A stretch of DNA of 64,000 nucleotides from Mucor racemosus. Its lineage: Eukaryota; Mucoromycota; Mucoromycetes; Mucorales; Mucoraceae. Where the stretch lies: assembly GCA_027405735.1 (NCBI GenBank), contig JAPEHQ010000001.1, positions 5,518,001 to 5,582,000 on the forward strand, in the 5' to 3' direction. A model generated the notes under the pieces. It had not been told where the DNA came from and did no database searches. It saw only the letters and a program-made list of their open reading frames with translations. Position numbers and translations under genes: made by a program. Positions 35,302 to 48,094 of the stretch are shown here, one piece after another (within the stretch, counting starts at the first letter, position 1; the number at the start of each line of letters is the position of its first letter).

Positions 35302-36740
35302 ACTATCGGAATAAAGTAATTATCGTCTAAATTTTGTTTAAATGTTTCTATTTCATTTATAAATTGTAGCAATGCTCGTTGTTCTGTATGTCCGAATACA
35401 AAACCAACGATGAGACACACAGGTATTAACAGCGACACAAGATTCATTAGAATACCATCAAATACAGATACTAAAATAATCGGTAATCTACCATGATAGC
35501 TTAGCATTGTTGGTAGCACAATAATTAAAATATAAAGTATAATTTGTAACAATACACACAATACAAATGTATACAATAATGTGTGTGCATGTCCTTTAGC
35601 TTTGTCTCGATCTTGGTTTAACTCATCTAATATTTCTTGAATAACTGATGGTTGTAAATGCGTGTAATTAGGATGGCACAGTAAGGATGGCATAGGTGCC
35701 ATATCTTTCTCTTGTTCATTCTGTGGTGTTGTTGAAAAGACTGAAACTACACCAAAATGATCTGAATAGCTCATGCTTGAATCAGGAACTAAACCTGTTA
35801 GTACAACTTTTGATTCAATACACTTTAATTGAAGTGAATAACGATAGAATATGTAGTCTAATCTTTTTCCTAATAATTTCTCTGCATTGGTATTATCTCC
35901 ATTATCATAATATCGAGAAAATGTATTATAGGGTGAATTGCATGTAAATCCAAAATATTGTGTATAAGAATCTGCTGTTATATCGTCCATATTAAATTGA
36001 TTTGCATTAGGTTCTCCATGTAATTGAAGCCATGAATCTGACATGAAGCCATGATCTCGAATCAATCTATAATTGAATGAACTCGGCACACTATTGAAAT
36101 CACCCGACTAATAAAATGAATCCAAATTAGTATTTATCATAGCTATTCCATATATATATTTATACCATCACAATTTGTCTTCCCATTGCAGCAGAATTCC
36201 GTAAAATATTCGCCAACTGCCAACATTCCGTAGCACGATGTGCTTTGTATTGATCTTTGGGTCCATAACCAGCATGCAAATGAGTATTAAATATCTCTAA
36301 AAGCCCAATAACTGGATGATTTACAAGTGCAGATCCTACACCTTTACCGACATAATAGTCGCCATGCAGGAATTTAAGAGGTTTTCCGTTCAAAGCATAA
36401 CGATGATATGTAGTTGAGATGATGGGAAATCTAGACAAGATGGCTAAACCACTTCCCAATGCACCGCTGTAAAAATATTTAGTAAAAGGCAGAGTTTTCT
36501 TTACAGCTTCTTGGATAAACTCGAAATCTTTCCACACCCAAACTTCTTGTAATGTGATGATATCATAATTTTCGTTTTGGAGCGCTTTGGCAATCGCTTT
36601 TAATCGAAATTCTCTGTGCTTGGCTACTACAGCGAGACCCCTATTGAAATGTCTCGGTTAATTATCTAATACATTAAAGTAGATTATCACAGTTACCAGC
36701 AGTTAAAGGACAGCACATTCAATTTATCGTCGTTTGACAT
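35298..36740 (-). CDS. ISC1: Isc1-like inositol phosphosphingolipid phospholipase C / neutral sphingomyelinase
   Basis: Predicted 442 aa. Exons are 36740-36697, 36640-36166 and 36107-35298, with introns of 56 and 58 bp. It belongs to the Mg-dependent exonuclease/endonuclease/phosphatase fold that cleaves complex sphingolipids to ceramide. Conserved positions are visible: SFNCW near the N-terminus, the metal-binding Glu of LQEVW (about residue 47), FNTHLHAGYG, GDFNS (Asp about 176, Asn about 178), GKRLDYIF, and the catalytic SYSDHFG (Asp about 289, His about 290). Two hydrophobic segments follow (about residues 347-372 and 380-410), as in membrane-attached family members. The first splice joins NCW to GLAVVAKHREFRL, as expected for the family. 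Confidence 0.88.
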
Positions 36741-37856
36741 TATGGATAATGAGTGAAAAAAGGATTATATTTCGTGCTCCTTTTTTACACAAATCTTAAA
36801 GAAGTAGAAATGCTGATGTTGAAGATGATATTAAAATAGCAAATGTTTGCGTGCGTCTGTGTGTTGATGGTAATCAACCAATCATAATTGAAATCAAAGG
36901 TTTGTGTTTACATTGAAGGTATTACACCTCATCCTGATGTCTAATTTATTACTGCACATCACAATTGTAAATTCTTCCAGAAATACTGATCTATGCGCTG
37001 CACAAGACCTACCAACATTCCGTTTTTATAAAAACTTGAAATCATACCTCCTCGATGGAAAGCAGAGAAATACAATTTCTACATCCAATTTTTGGACAAA
37101 AAAAAATCCAACGGAACTGTACATGTTTAGGCATGTTTGAATGTTACGCAATGTATATTTATACTTTTGCAATAATAAGTAAGAACCCCTCAAAGAATAA
37201 ATTTTAATCTTCATATTTTCATCAAATGTTGAACATTCTGCTGGTATTCTTCAGTTTTTAATGATTGATAAATTATTTTCAATTTCGTTGCAGTTTTCGA
37301 TATCACAAATAAATATACCTGTATTAAAGAGATCGGTATATCGTTTGCCATTTCGTAGGCATAACATTGTTGGCTAAAAAGAAAGAAATGCGTAAATCAA
37401 AGAATCATCATTGGTTTTATGTTTAAATCTGGATGATTACATCAGAAATATCAATCCCCCACTCCCACCTTTGGAATTAAGCTTTTACGATTATCCACGA
37501 TCCCAATTCAAGCTCATAATAAGAATTATTGCATATAAATGCCGAAATTATGCAAATAGAGTTACATATAGAGTTACTTTTGGTCACAGCACCGTTATTG
37601 TGATCCAAGATGTAATTCGTACCTTTGAACATGATTTGATTATTCACATTAAGTTCAATTGACTCTTGCTGCTAAACTTATCTACGCCTTGAATAGGTGC
37701 AGCAGGCTAATTAAATCCAGGATTCCAGTAAATGAAGGCAATCAAGGGCGACTCCGCTTTTCGTTCATCAAATGAATGTCAAAAAAAATTTTTTTTCGAG
37801 ATATAGTTGTTCTCTTTCAAGTTACATAATAAATATACTTCAATATATAAATTCCA
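36741..37856. other. Divergent intergenic region, ISC1-like and CDC7-like genes
   Basis: 1.1 kb, AT-rich, with two open frames of 78-83 codons that show no domain and are not called. It presumably holds both promoters. Confidence 0.5.
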
Positions 37857-40337
37857 ATGGATAATCGAGGTATACCAATTGTGCTTCCCGCAAAGAGATT
37901 TAATACGACACCCAAAAGAACACAACAAAGCTTAACACCAAAACGACATGAGGCACCGTCATCTCCTTTTTTCGTTCCTAGTATAAAAAATGAATTATCT
38001 TTATTAGAAGCATACGATACATTTTCTGAAACTCGTTTCTTGAGTCGATATCAACCTACTAGTGACGATATACAATGCAATGTGCGTGATCTATATAAAA
38101 GTAACATGTTTACAGAAATTGCCTCTCCTAAAAGACCAAAACGTTTGCGCTCAACAAATTTAACCATTGAGACTGATATAGACAAAGACGAAGAAGAAGA
38201 CCAATCTGAATTACCATATCTTGAAACCTCTAAAAAATCAAGAGTTGTAACAGTTTCTTCCCCTATTGAAGTAAGAACTCCATTAGGCGAAGAAGCATTG
38301 GATACATTCGATGATTCTCAATCAGATCTTCTTCCTCCACCGCCTCCACAACCAACAGAATCATTAGCTATTATACCCACACAGCATAACAAAGAAGCAG
38401 CATTGGTGGAGCCAAGCCAGGAACAAATTCTAACACCAGAAACCCCCTTAAAACATCGACAACAAGAACAGGATGGATGTGCACCCTCGAAACCTTTACT
38501 TTCTGATAGCCACATTGATGAAATGCACGTCAATGTTAAAGTAACGAAGGAAAACATCAAAAAACCTTCGCCGGTCGTTGAATCTCCCAAAATCCAACAA
38601 GCAGAATCACAATTAAACAATGAACCAACGCCTAGAAGATTAACTCGACGTCAAGCAAAATTGATTGAAGAAAACGGCGGAAATCCTGATTTTGTTGTTC
38701 CTGAAACACCACCACCCAAGAAAAGAGTACGACGAACAGCTAAAGCTAAATTATCTGAATCGAATGAGGATGAAACCGCTGAATCCAAATCAGAAACTAA
38801 AACCAGAAAGCAAAAGATACAAAAGCAAATTCCAAAAGAAACTAAACAGAATGAAGAACTGAGTGAAGCAGTAGTCGAAAAAATTGAGCAAGGCGAAGCT
38901 GTAAAAGAAGAAGAAGAAGAAGAAAAAGAAAAACAAGGACATGTAATAACAGTAGAAGAAGAACATGTAATAACAGTAGAAAAAGAAGAACATGCAATCG
39001 TAGCAGAAAAAACTGAAGAAGAAGTAAAAGAAGAGGAAATGAGAAGAGCCTATCGAAAGAAAAAAAGTGATGCAGAAATTAAAACTATATTGAAAGACTT
39101 TCCTCAGTTGGCTCGCTATTACGAGCTCATCGAAAGAGCAGGTTCAGGCACATTTAGTAGAGTTTACAAGGCCAAAGATCTTTTGGTAAATGAATACATG
39201 CCATTAAATCAAAGGCAAAAGTTGGCTAGTGCGCTTGGTGATGATGCGGATGTAGATTATGTCGCCATTAAACTTATCTTTGATATCAGCAAACCTGTTC
39301 GTGTTGCTCATGAAATCCAATGCTTAGCTTCATTAAGGTAAATTTTATTGTACAGAGATTATCGTAAACAAGCTAAAAATGAAATATTAATAGATATTCT
39401 CCTGGTATTACTCCATTGATTACTGCATTTCGCCATGATGCTTTGACTTTTGTTGTATTACCTTACATTAAGTTTGATCATTTCGATGTAAATTTCTTTC
39501 TTTTTGTAAAATTAATAATTCCAGCACTAACAATAATCTATAATTGTAGGATTTCTACAAGGCCATGAGAGCTAATGATGTTCGAAATTACATTTCAGAG
39601 TTATTGATTGGTTTAAAAAGTACTCACGAGAAAGGTTTTATGCATCGAGACGTTAAACCAGGCAATTTCCTGTACAATGTCAAATCGAAAACTGGCTATT
39701 TAGCTGATTTTGGGTTAGCAAGAATGTCTAGCCATAAGAGTATTAAACACAACCCAAATACCAACGCCAAAAACTCACAGTATACCCAAAAAGAAGATCA
39801 GTTTGGTTATTATGCTTACGATTCAAGGTGATTTCTCATTGTGTATAACTTGTTTTCACAACTAATAAATGAAATCTTAGATCCTCATTACAAGCTGATA
39901 GATCAGGTACAAAAGGCTTCCGCGCACCAGAAGTTATGCTTCGCTATCGACATCAAACCAGTGCAATTGATATTTGGGCAGTAGGCGTTATTATATTCAC
40001 TATTTTAACAGCACGATACCCTATTTTCGAACCAGAAGACGATGCAGACGGTATCATGGAATTAGCGCATGTATTTGGTATGAAAAAGTTGAAAGAATTT
40101 ACAGAGTATTACGGCCGCGCTATACACACCAATATACCCACTATACCTGAAGAACCCATCAATCTTGTGTCTTTTTGTCGAGATATAAATAAAGAAAGAA
40201 TTGACAAATGGGACCAAGAAGAGTATATATTGGCAGTTGACCTCATGGTCCAATGCTTACAACTTATTCACACCGATCGAATCACAGCTGCAGATGCTTT
40301 AAATCACCCATTTTTTACATCAGAAAAGGCTCACTAA
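37857..40337 (+). CDS. CDC7: Cdc7-like kinase (DDK catalytic subunit) with long N-terminal extension
   Basis: Predicted 769 aa. Exons are 37857-39337, 39394-39487, 39550-39827 and 39881-40337, with introns of 56, 62 and 53 bp. Cdc7 with Dbf4 phosphorylates MCM helicase to start DNA replication. Kinase landmarks are the glycine loop GSGTFSRVY, VAIKL (Lys about 472), HRDVKPGNFLYN (Asp about 559), DFGLA (about 578) and SGTKGFRAPEV, where the GTKGFRAPE form is typical of Cdc7. A kinase insert lies between DFGLA and RSGTKG. About 420 residues precede the kinase. They are low-complexity, with Pro-rich, Lys/Arg-rich and Glu-rich tracts and a short tandem unit (HVITVEEEHVITVEKEEHA). That extension is much longer than in yeast Cdc7. 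It is continuous with the kinase in one exon. Confidence 0.88.
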
Positions 40338-40682
40338 TCTAAATTATATATATATATTTGTGTAAAGGATAATATAATGTACATATAATAAATAAATATA
40401 TATATTCTTGCTGCTAAATCTAGTTTTCTACCGATTGTTTTTGACTATGCTATAATTATTGTATAAGGCGGAATCTCTGTGAATTGTAGTTAAAACAACA
40501 TGATTCAGTGTATTAAATATAATTTATTATATAAGTTTATTCATGTATGTCAGTGGTATTTATACTTTAATTGATAATCAGATAATACGGAGATCATAGT
40601 GGGTTAAAATATGGGCATATTCTAGAGAGAATTAGCTAGTTACTGTTGTCAATGGGTCTTCTTAGATACTGCAAAATACATA
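40338..40682. other. 3' flank of the CDC7-like gene
   Basis: AT-rich with a (TA)n stretch at about 40345-40356 and AATAAATAAATA around 40387-40398. No gene seen. Confidence 0.5.
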
Positions 40683-41812
40683 CAGATTAGTCGTATTATG
40701 CCACCTGTTCTTAAATTTATTTGATACCCAATGAAAGACTCAAAAACACAGCTTTTTCAGTAAAAACCAGGTCTGACTTTCCATACCTACTCAACCTTTT
40801 TTTCACTAAATAACACCAAGAAAAAATTATATGACAATATACCAGAGATGTTTACCTCTAATACAAAAACAAGTATTCGGAAATATCTCATTTTTTACAG
40901 TTGGTATAACGTTTTCAGTGCTAATGTTTCAGATTTTTACGCGTATTTCACTGGTAAAATTGAAAACTTTGAACCTTCATATCTTTGCAATAAATTAAGC
41001 TATACGAACATTTTTTAATAATAAAAGTTACTTGTTTTTAAGCACTTTACAATATATTTTAGTATAAAAAGTTTTTGAGCATTTTCATTTTTTTTCATTT
41101 TTTTTTTGGCATTTTTGTAGTAGATTTCAAAATATTTGTTAAATTGAGTAGCAGTTTTTTTTTACTCATAACCTCAATCTCGTTGAGCTCTCTTGGATCC
41201 AATTAAGTTTTTTTCAAAATATTGATTTTTCGTGGAGATATCCTCAAAAATGTGTGCAAAGAGATACCTTCATTTCTAATCCCCCAATTTTCCCTTGTAT
41301 ACCCTCATCCCAAATTCTGAATCTGAAAAAAAACGTTACAAAAATCTTGTTTTCTCTACGAAAAATACAGCTAGAAGGTTCAGCAATGGCTTAATCGATA
41401 GATAATGTTGCTGTGCATTATTTCCAAAAATTATTTTTAAAATATGTTTATAAAAAGTGATGCATATCTTCAAAAAACCTCCAAAATTTTAATGGCATTT
41501 TGTGCAAAATTTAATGCAAAACATTTGTTTGAATTTTGTTTAGCTAGATGCAGAATTTAAAACTGTACAAAAACCATTTAATAAGCTACTTAAACTTACT
41601 TTGCAGTTCAGGAGCCTTAAAGCAATTTTGTTTTTTTGACCATTTTCTGGTCGATTTTGCAAATCAATGTTGGAACTCAGTTAGCATAGGGTTAAGCTGT
41701 AATATATACTATTAATTTGATTATCTCGACGAAAAATCAATATTTTTTGCTGAAACAAAAAATGCAAAGTAGCCTAAAGTTGGATCCACCTTGTGAATAC
41801 AAAAAATCGACA
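40683..41812 (+). repeat. Repeat family A, copy 2
   Basis: Same orientation as copy 1 (14085-15141) and inverted relative to copy 3 (51911-53050). In this copy the frames that are open in copies 1 and 3 are interrupted by stops and indels. The left 80 bp or so are shared with copy 3 but not with copy 1. Confidence 0.8.
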
Positions 41813-44668
41813 CCTTAATTTAGGTGCTCAGTTTTTTACAATATATTTTAGGTAAATATTGATAAATTATGGTCAACATTTGGCCAGTGCACCTATATTC
41901 TGGAGTTAATATTTCTACTTTCCGAGAGATATCAATTGTTTATAAAGTGAAGGGTGAATGGAGGTGTACATCTCCTTCGAAGAGTTTATGTGATTCAACT
42001 CAATATTAAGCGAAAACATTTGAAAACCACTTAAAAGCCATCTGAAGCCTCCTTTTCTACAGCCATAAAAACTGACAATAAAAACCTCACCTCGATGGAT
42101 TTCAATTTTATTAACTTCCAACTTTACATGAGGATAGGTACACACCTTGGGCACAATGATCTCTAAGGGCAACTTTCACAACCTACTGCGTGTCGAGAAA
42201 ATTAATGCCAAAGTGCACCTCTACTTTACGGCGCCCTTTTAATGAAAGCAATAAAAAATGCGATCTTTATAAATAATGATCCAGGTAAGCTGCCACTCTA
42301 CATGAGTATAGGTATGGGTAGTGGATATTCGAAGTAAATCCAATTTCAGCTTGTTGCAAGTGTAAATCATTGTGCATTCAGTAAATTTTGAACAAAGTGC
42401 TGATTACCTGCTGGTCACACCCACTAAGGCCAGTATGCTCACCAGTTCTCGCCAAATATGAATCCAAATAAGCTCCCATTGCAATGGTAAGTACGTCTAG
42501 TGCTAATCCACAGAATTGCAAAAGGTTCAGCCTCCTCGAGTTGCTGTGGAAATGGAGAAATCAAAACTCGTAATACTTGCTTAACCTATTTGTAGTATGG
42601 GCTGTTTCAGATATTCTGAGCATTTTTGTAAAATCAAACAACGGTTCAAATTTGAATTTTGAAGTTGTACTTGATATGTAGTGGATATACAAAGAACATA
42701 TCTTGATTTCGTTAGCTAACAGCTATTTTTGAAGAAGCATACCATCATTTTCGATAAGAAACCTCTCTTCCTCTGCTTAAAAAAACATGAAGCAACTGGA
42801 AAAATGCTTGCAATAATCAATAAATATTGATTCGAATGGGCTACAAGTTTCAAAATATATTACAGCTATAACATTAGCCAGAGCTAAATAACTTTATAGT
42901 ATCCCATGGATTTCCTAGATAAATCGTACAAATCAAGAGTACCCTTTTCCCAAATGGTGGAATTTGTTGCTAAATAGACAATTTGATGAAATTAGAAATA
43001 CATTAGCGTCCTAAATTAGTGAAAATAAACATATACAGAAATGAGGACACCAAAATCAATAATTAAGCGTTGTGCTTATACATGACCAATGCTGTATGTA
43101 TAGTGCAATGTGTTTTGAATTTATTTTACAAAAAGTTTAGGTTTTAGATATTGATTTAAGTAACTGTAATGAAATAAATATTAGAAAATGAAAACCCTTT
43201 GCTTCTTGAATAAACTGATTTACTAATAATCCGCAGTAAATAACCAACACATTTTATGCAACTATACCTACTAGATGATTTTTAAATCTTCAAAAAATAT
43301 AAATTTTTCATCGAGTTATAGATAAATTAAGATTTGATAAAAAATTGTTGACTTAAATGCAAAGCTGTAGTGCACAAAAAATTTGCATTTATGAAACAAT
43401 TTGATAGCAAGATGTTTTATTTAAAACCATAAATTAATGCAGAATTGGATGAGCTACAAAAAACATTTAATGATCAGGTGGCGGTAACTATACAGTTTTT
43501 TGTCAAATATTGGAAACATTTCCTAATTTCCAGTATTTTGCACATTTACAGCTTAAAATTAGACTACAGCTTAAAGCGCGCGATTTCATTTAAAGCCCGA
43601 GAGAGTCGATTTTGAAACAAGGCATTAAATTTGTTTTTTCGAGATTTTGATAGAACGATATGATTGGCCAATTTATAGCGCAGCAAAATTGAAGCTCTTT
43701 CAAATTTCAAGCAATATTAGTGGCTCCCGTCATTTGAACCACTTTTTGAGGATGTTTTTCAATGGTATATCTGTCATTACTCCATGGAAAATGCAGCTAC
43801 AATTAAGAAAAAAGGTGAAAATGAAAACGGCGAATTTTGCGCACATTGCAGTACCAAAAAAACAGACATGCAAATGCTTTAATATTTTGTTCTGGAGTGA
43901 TTAAAATTATTAGTCATTTAGTTAATTTTTATAAATTTGGAGATAATGCATCATTACTCGATCAAAACTGTAGCTAGAATCCAGTAAAATAATGCAAGTA
44001 AACAAAAAAATGCTGCACGTTTTGTATTTTTAAAAATAAAGACCTACAAGAGTCTTCATGTTTCAAGTTTTAATTAATAAAAATGATTAATCATCTAGCT
44101 GATTTTTAAAGATTTCTGTAGGATGTATTGTTACTCCATCAAAAATACGCTTACAATAAATCAAAATAGTGCAAATAAAGCTGCACATTTGCATCAAAGT
44201 GAGGCATTATAAAATACAGCTTGAAAAAAGACATAATGCTGTATACCGAATGACCAATTATTCGATAAATTTGGCATTTCTGGCTATTGTAAATGTGAAA
44301 CGCTTTTACCAGGTTTTAAATGTAACGTAACTACTTTTGCAATATGCATTTTTAATTCGGTATATAATAGTCTTCAAAACACTCAAAATTTTTAGAGATA
44401 TAAATAAATAAAAAATAATGATTTTTCCATTTTTTAGCATTATACGATGTGACGAGGGCAATTTCCGAATGAAAATTAAAAAGGGAAATGGATAGATATA
44501 GTGCTACAGTAGTCAGTATTATTAGGATATCAGGATATAGTTATTGTTACATCATTAATAGCTGTTGTATCACTTGATAATCTCTTCTATATATAATCTC
44601 ATTCTCTACATTGAATAAAATCGCACCTTTTACTCTTGTCTAATTCTTATTAGTTTTGGTAAAACAAT
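41813..44668. other. Gene-free part of repeat island 2
   Basis: AT-rich. Short open frames at 41915-42172 (-) and 43647-43904 (+) carry no recognisable domain. Contains repeat D copy 2. The rest shows no structure I can name. Confidence 0.4.
42765..42985 (+). repeat. Dispersed repeat D, copy 2
   Basis: Diverged direct copy of 1830-2060, with the same order of short conserved tracts (CTTCCTCTGCTT, CTGGAAAAATGCTTG, AATATTGATTCGAAT, ATATTACAGCT, TAAATCGTA). Confidence 0.6.
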
Positions 44669-44912
44669 AATAATAATAATAGGATCAAGTTTTTAAAATA
44701 ATAACGAAAAACTGTCAACAGTATACTAGTAGATTGTAATTTAATATACTATCGTTCAATATAACTTAATATTAATGAATCAGAGAAAATGCAACTGGTA
44801 AAAAACTGATATCCAATGTACATCAAGGTCAAGGTAGATAAAAGGTGCACTCATTGTGTAGTGGAAATAGCAAAATTTTGATGGATAGAAATTACAGGAC
44901 CAAGATTTTGTA

Positions 44913-45441
44913 TGTCGTATATTTTCAGGATTGATAAATATTACTTAAAAAAGAATACAATTATAAAAGAATGAGTAATTAATCAGTTCTTCAACTGTAT
45001 AATAAAAACAAGATATCGTTTATTTAGATATAAAAGTATGGCCTTTTATATTGATTTGACATTGAGATCCTGAGATGTAATTTAAGGCACTATTGAACCA
45101 TTGGATCTGTTTGATAGTAATCTATGGATTGAAATGGATCAATCATAATTTAACCGTTCTTGCAGAGCTTATGAGTTGTGTTGTTTCAATGCTGCGCTAA
45201 ATATGCTTGGATGTTGATCTGATAACTACTTGATTGGTTAACTGTTGGGATGAAATAATGTGGTGTCATAATTGAGGTCCAAGCGTTCTTGGTAATTACT
45301 GGATTAAACTTGGTACGCTAGGAGTTTCTTATATCCGATATCAAGACTTGCACTTCAATGCATGTCGTAGTCAATAGATTGTAAGATGTATTGATACTGT
45401 AGAAGGTGATAATGTATGATACTAGTAGGTGGAATACAACA
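44913..45441 (-). mobile_element. Solo LTR, repeat family C copy 2, with 5-bp target duplication
   Basis: 529 bp, reverse orientation to copies 1 and 3. On the plus strand it starts TGTCGTATATTTTCAGG and ends GGAATACAACA, giving TG..CA termini with a short imperfect inverted repeat typical of LTRs. TTGTA stands immediately before (44908-44912) and immediately after (45442-45446). The related copies at 17050 and 49535 lack the insert. No internal retrotransposon region remains. Confidence 0.88.
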
Positions 45442-45657
45442 TTGTATTTGCTTCAGGATTTTTAAAAGGGTTTAAAAGCATACTTTATCAAACTTACTTA
45501 GGTCTTAAATACTCACCATAAGCTATTAGCATCATCTTGTTTTTTATTTAATTGCTATATTATTAAAAATCAAGCTTTTTATAGCTTATAACAATGATAA
45601 TAATGGGATGTTTCTGATGTTATATTGACATTTATTATGAAGCGGGCTGATGATAAG

Positions 45658-45856
45658 TTTGATACAACTGTTAGATGGAACCAGTTAATTTAATTTATAG
45701 AATTCAAATGCAAATACCGAGGAACCATTTGTAAGTACTTAAGTTGATTCTAGTGAACCACTGAATAAATTGGCTTGGGACAAAGAGGGTAAAAAGGCGG
45801 CATTAGGTTCTAGTGATGACGGCCATGTTTATGTTTATGTTTATGATATTGGAGAG
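45658..45856 (+). pseudogene. Dynein intermediate chain fragment (WD40), copy 2
   Basis: Same fragment as at 17276-17471, inside the left palindrome arm. It reads NKLAWDKEGKKAALGSSDDG then HVYVYVYDIGE, with a three-fold TTTATG tandem expansion relative to copy 1, and ends at the same GAG/GTAAGA donor. Frame disruptions mark it as non-functional. Confidence 0.65.
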
Positions 45857-46670
45857 GTAAGACTAAAACTTAATATAAATCATGTCTAACGCAATAATTA
45901 TAAAGTAAGACGATATTATCATCAAATAAATTACCACACAATATTAACATGTATAAAGATTTACAGTAATAAACTTGAATCAAGTGGGTACAGCATCATA
46001 AATTCTTGAAAAAGTTCTCAAGTATTATAAAATCTCTTATTTTTAAGATTTACAAGGCTTATAAGCGGAATATTAATTTCAAAAATTATTTTTGTCCAGA
46101 TCATCAATTTTGACATTTTTTAATTTTCTTTTTCTGATTTTGCAAATCTAGAGTGAATTATACTACCAATTATAAAAACAAAAAATACACACATATACAG
46201 AATTTAGCGCTCTATTTGGTCAATAAAAAATAACAAACATTTTTATTGCAAAATATTACATGAAAATCCTTTAACCAAAATTCCGTTTTTGGGACAAAAG
46301 TACAAATTTTCATTACTTAACATTTAATATTAAGCTTTTATAAAATATGTATTAGCAATGGCTACAATTTTCTCTCACAATGTAGTATATTTAAACGTTG
46401 ATTTTGGTATCAAAATTTGATTTTTCTATTTTTTGATCAAAATCATGAGTGTTGGTAAGGCTAAAATGAGTCCCGAAAATGTCCGCTACAAAGTCTGAGT
46501 TTTCAGACCGTACGTGGTTAAATATAAGAAAAGTAAAAAAAAAACGCATTTTTATTTAAAACTTTGATATATACCATAGTATAAGAGACTTAACCGTTCG
46601 ATCATGTTATGCTCAATTATGGCGTCGCTCTACGGGCTCTCTTTTGCAATTTTTTAATGAATCTATGATA

Positions 46671-46882
46671 CAGTGAGTCGCAAAACCCTTTCAATGATTT
46701 GGAAATTTGAATGAAAATAACCATAACTTTCTCAGTTTCAATCGGAGATACACTAAATTTCTATTTTAAGTAATTCGAACGTTTTCAAATTATTTTCAAA
46801 AAGTCCGATCTAATTAATTAAAGTTCCGCAAAAACTATGCAAGTTTAAAAAAAGGTACATCATTGAAAGGGTTTTGCACGCA
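46671..46882 (+). repeat. Left terminal inverted repeat of the Tc1-like element
   Basis: 212 bp. It carries a 19-bp motif GCAAAACCCTTTCAATGAT at its outer end (46680-46698) and the same motif in opposite orientation at its inner end (46859-46877). Confidence 0.88.
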
Positions 46883-47030
46883 CAGGCTTAAAATTACAAT
46901 TTTGTAACCCCTAACTTGTACATTAACGCTAAATATCTTATAAAACAGAGAAATATGCGGAAAATATATGAGATGTTTTTCAACTTTTACCCTGCCTTTT
47001 TTACTAGTAGTTTCAAGCAAAATCATCAAG

Positions 47031-48059
47031 ATGAAAACTGTATCGGATGCCAAACGTAATGACGTTATCTCTCTGTTAAATTCAGGCCATACCGTATCGG
47101 AAATTGCTCGTCATGTAGCTGTTAGTTAAGCCACAGTATGTCGTATTGGAAAAAAGGCCTGTCCTGACCGAGAAAAACTTAAAGGAGACCGATCATCTAA
47201 GCTGACTACTGCGGATATGAGATATTGTGTCCATAAAATCACCAAAGGTGGCTTGGATAATGCGGTACAAGCCAAAAAAGAGCTTCATCGTAATGTACAC
47301 GTTAATGGCAGTGCGAATACTGTACTAGGGCTCTTCGGGATAATGGTTTAGGCGCATTACCTAAGATAAAAAAGCCAGAAATTAGTGATGAAAATGCAAA
47401 GGATCGCCTCCGCTGATGTAAAAACAGAATTGATTGGACTTTGGATGACTGAAAGCGTGTTATATCTACTTATGAGGCTAGAATTAATTGTTTTAACTTG
47501 GATGATCGAATTTGGTGCTGGAAAAGAGACAGCGAGGAGATAAAGCCTAAGCATACCAAAAAACAAGAAAAAATGGAGATGGTCGTATCATGATTTGGAG
47601 CTCTATTTCTTGGTCTGGTGTCGTTTGGTTGTCCAAGGTCGAAGGTAATATGAACTCCAACCTATACAGAACTATTATTGATGATGATTTGGAGAAATCC
47701 ATTGACGACATGTGTCAAAAATTGAAGTTGCGTCGTAATTAGGTTATCCTTCAACAAGACAACGATTCTAAGCACACCTCTAATTTAATGAAAGAAGACT
47801 TCAAAACAAAAAATATGAAGTAATGTCATGGCCAGCGCAATTTCCAGACCTTAATCCCATTGAAAATATGTGGAGGTTATTGAAAATTCGCCTAAACGAA
47901 TACGATACATCCCCAAAAGGGATGAATGATATTTGGGACAGAACTCAAGAGATTTGGTATGACAACATAACAGTTGGGGAATATCAAAAAGTTATTTCGA
48001 GTATGCCTCATCGTGTAAAAGCTTGTATTAAAGCAAAAGGTTACGGTATTGATTATTGA
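47031..48059 (+). pseudogene. Degenerate Tc1-like transposase
   Basis: Starts MKTVSDAKRNDVISLLNSGH and continues HTVSEIARHVAVS, a helix-turn-helix start typical of Tc1 transposases. Later pieces include the second catalytic Asp region (LQQDNDSKHTS) and the C-terminal part MSWPAQFPDLNPIENMWRLL with the third acidic residue, ending near RVKACIKAKGYGIDY. The first catalytic region reads STYEARIN, where the family has an Asp, so the site is lost. Stops are at about 47128 (TAA), 47450 (TGA) and 47741 (TAG), and frame changes occur, including one near 47821. It cannot make an active enzyme. Confidence 0.88.
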
Positions 48060-48094
48060 CTGCATTTAAATAAGCTTCAATTTTTTTTTGATAA

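Larger units (their letters stand above)
44669..46670 (+). repeat. Repeat family B, copy 2: left side of the large palindrome
   Basis: Inverted against 48307-49785. The inner part 45442-46670 (1,229 bp) is nearly identical to the reverse complement of 48307-49535. The outer part 44669-44912 is clearly more diverged from its partner 49536-49785. The two parts are separated by the solo LTR at 44913-45441. The copy ends in ATCTATGATA, directly at the Tc1 element. Confidence 0.88.

Noticed and set aside
38790..38993. Phe/Tyr-rich minus-strand frame
   Set aside because: Antisense of the Glu-rich tract of the Cdc7-like protein (GAA repeats read as TTC).
46835..47566. Minus-strand frames within the Tc1-like element
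   Set aside because: Antisense to the degenerate transposase, whose plus-strand motifs explain the region.
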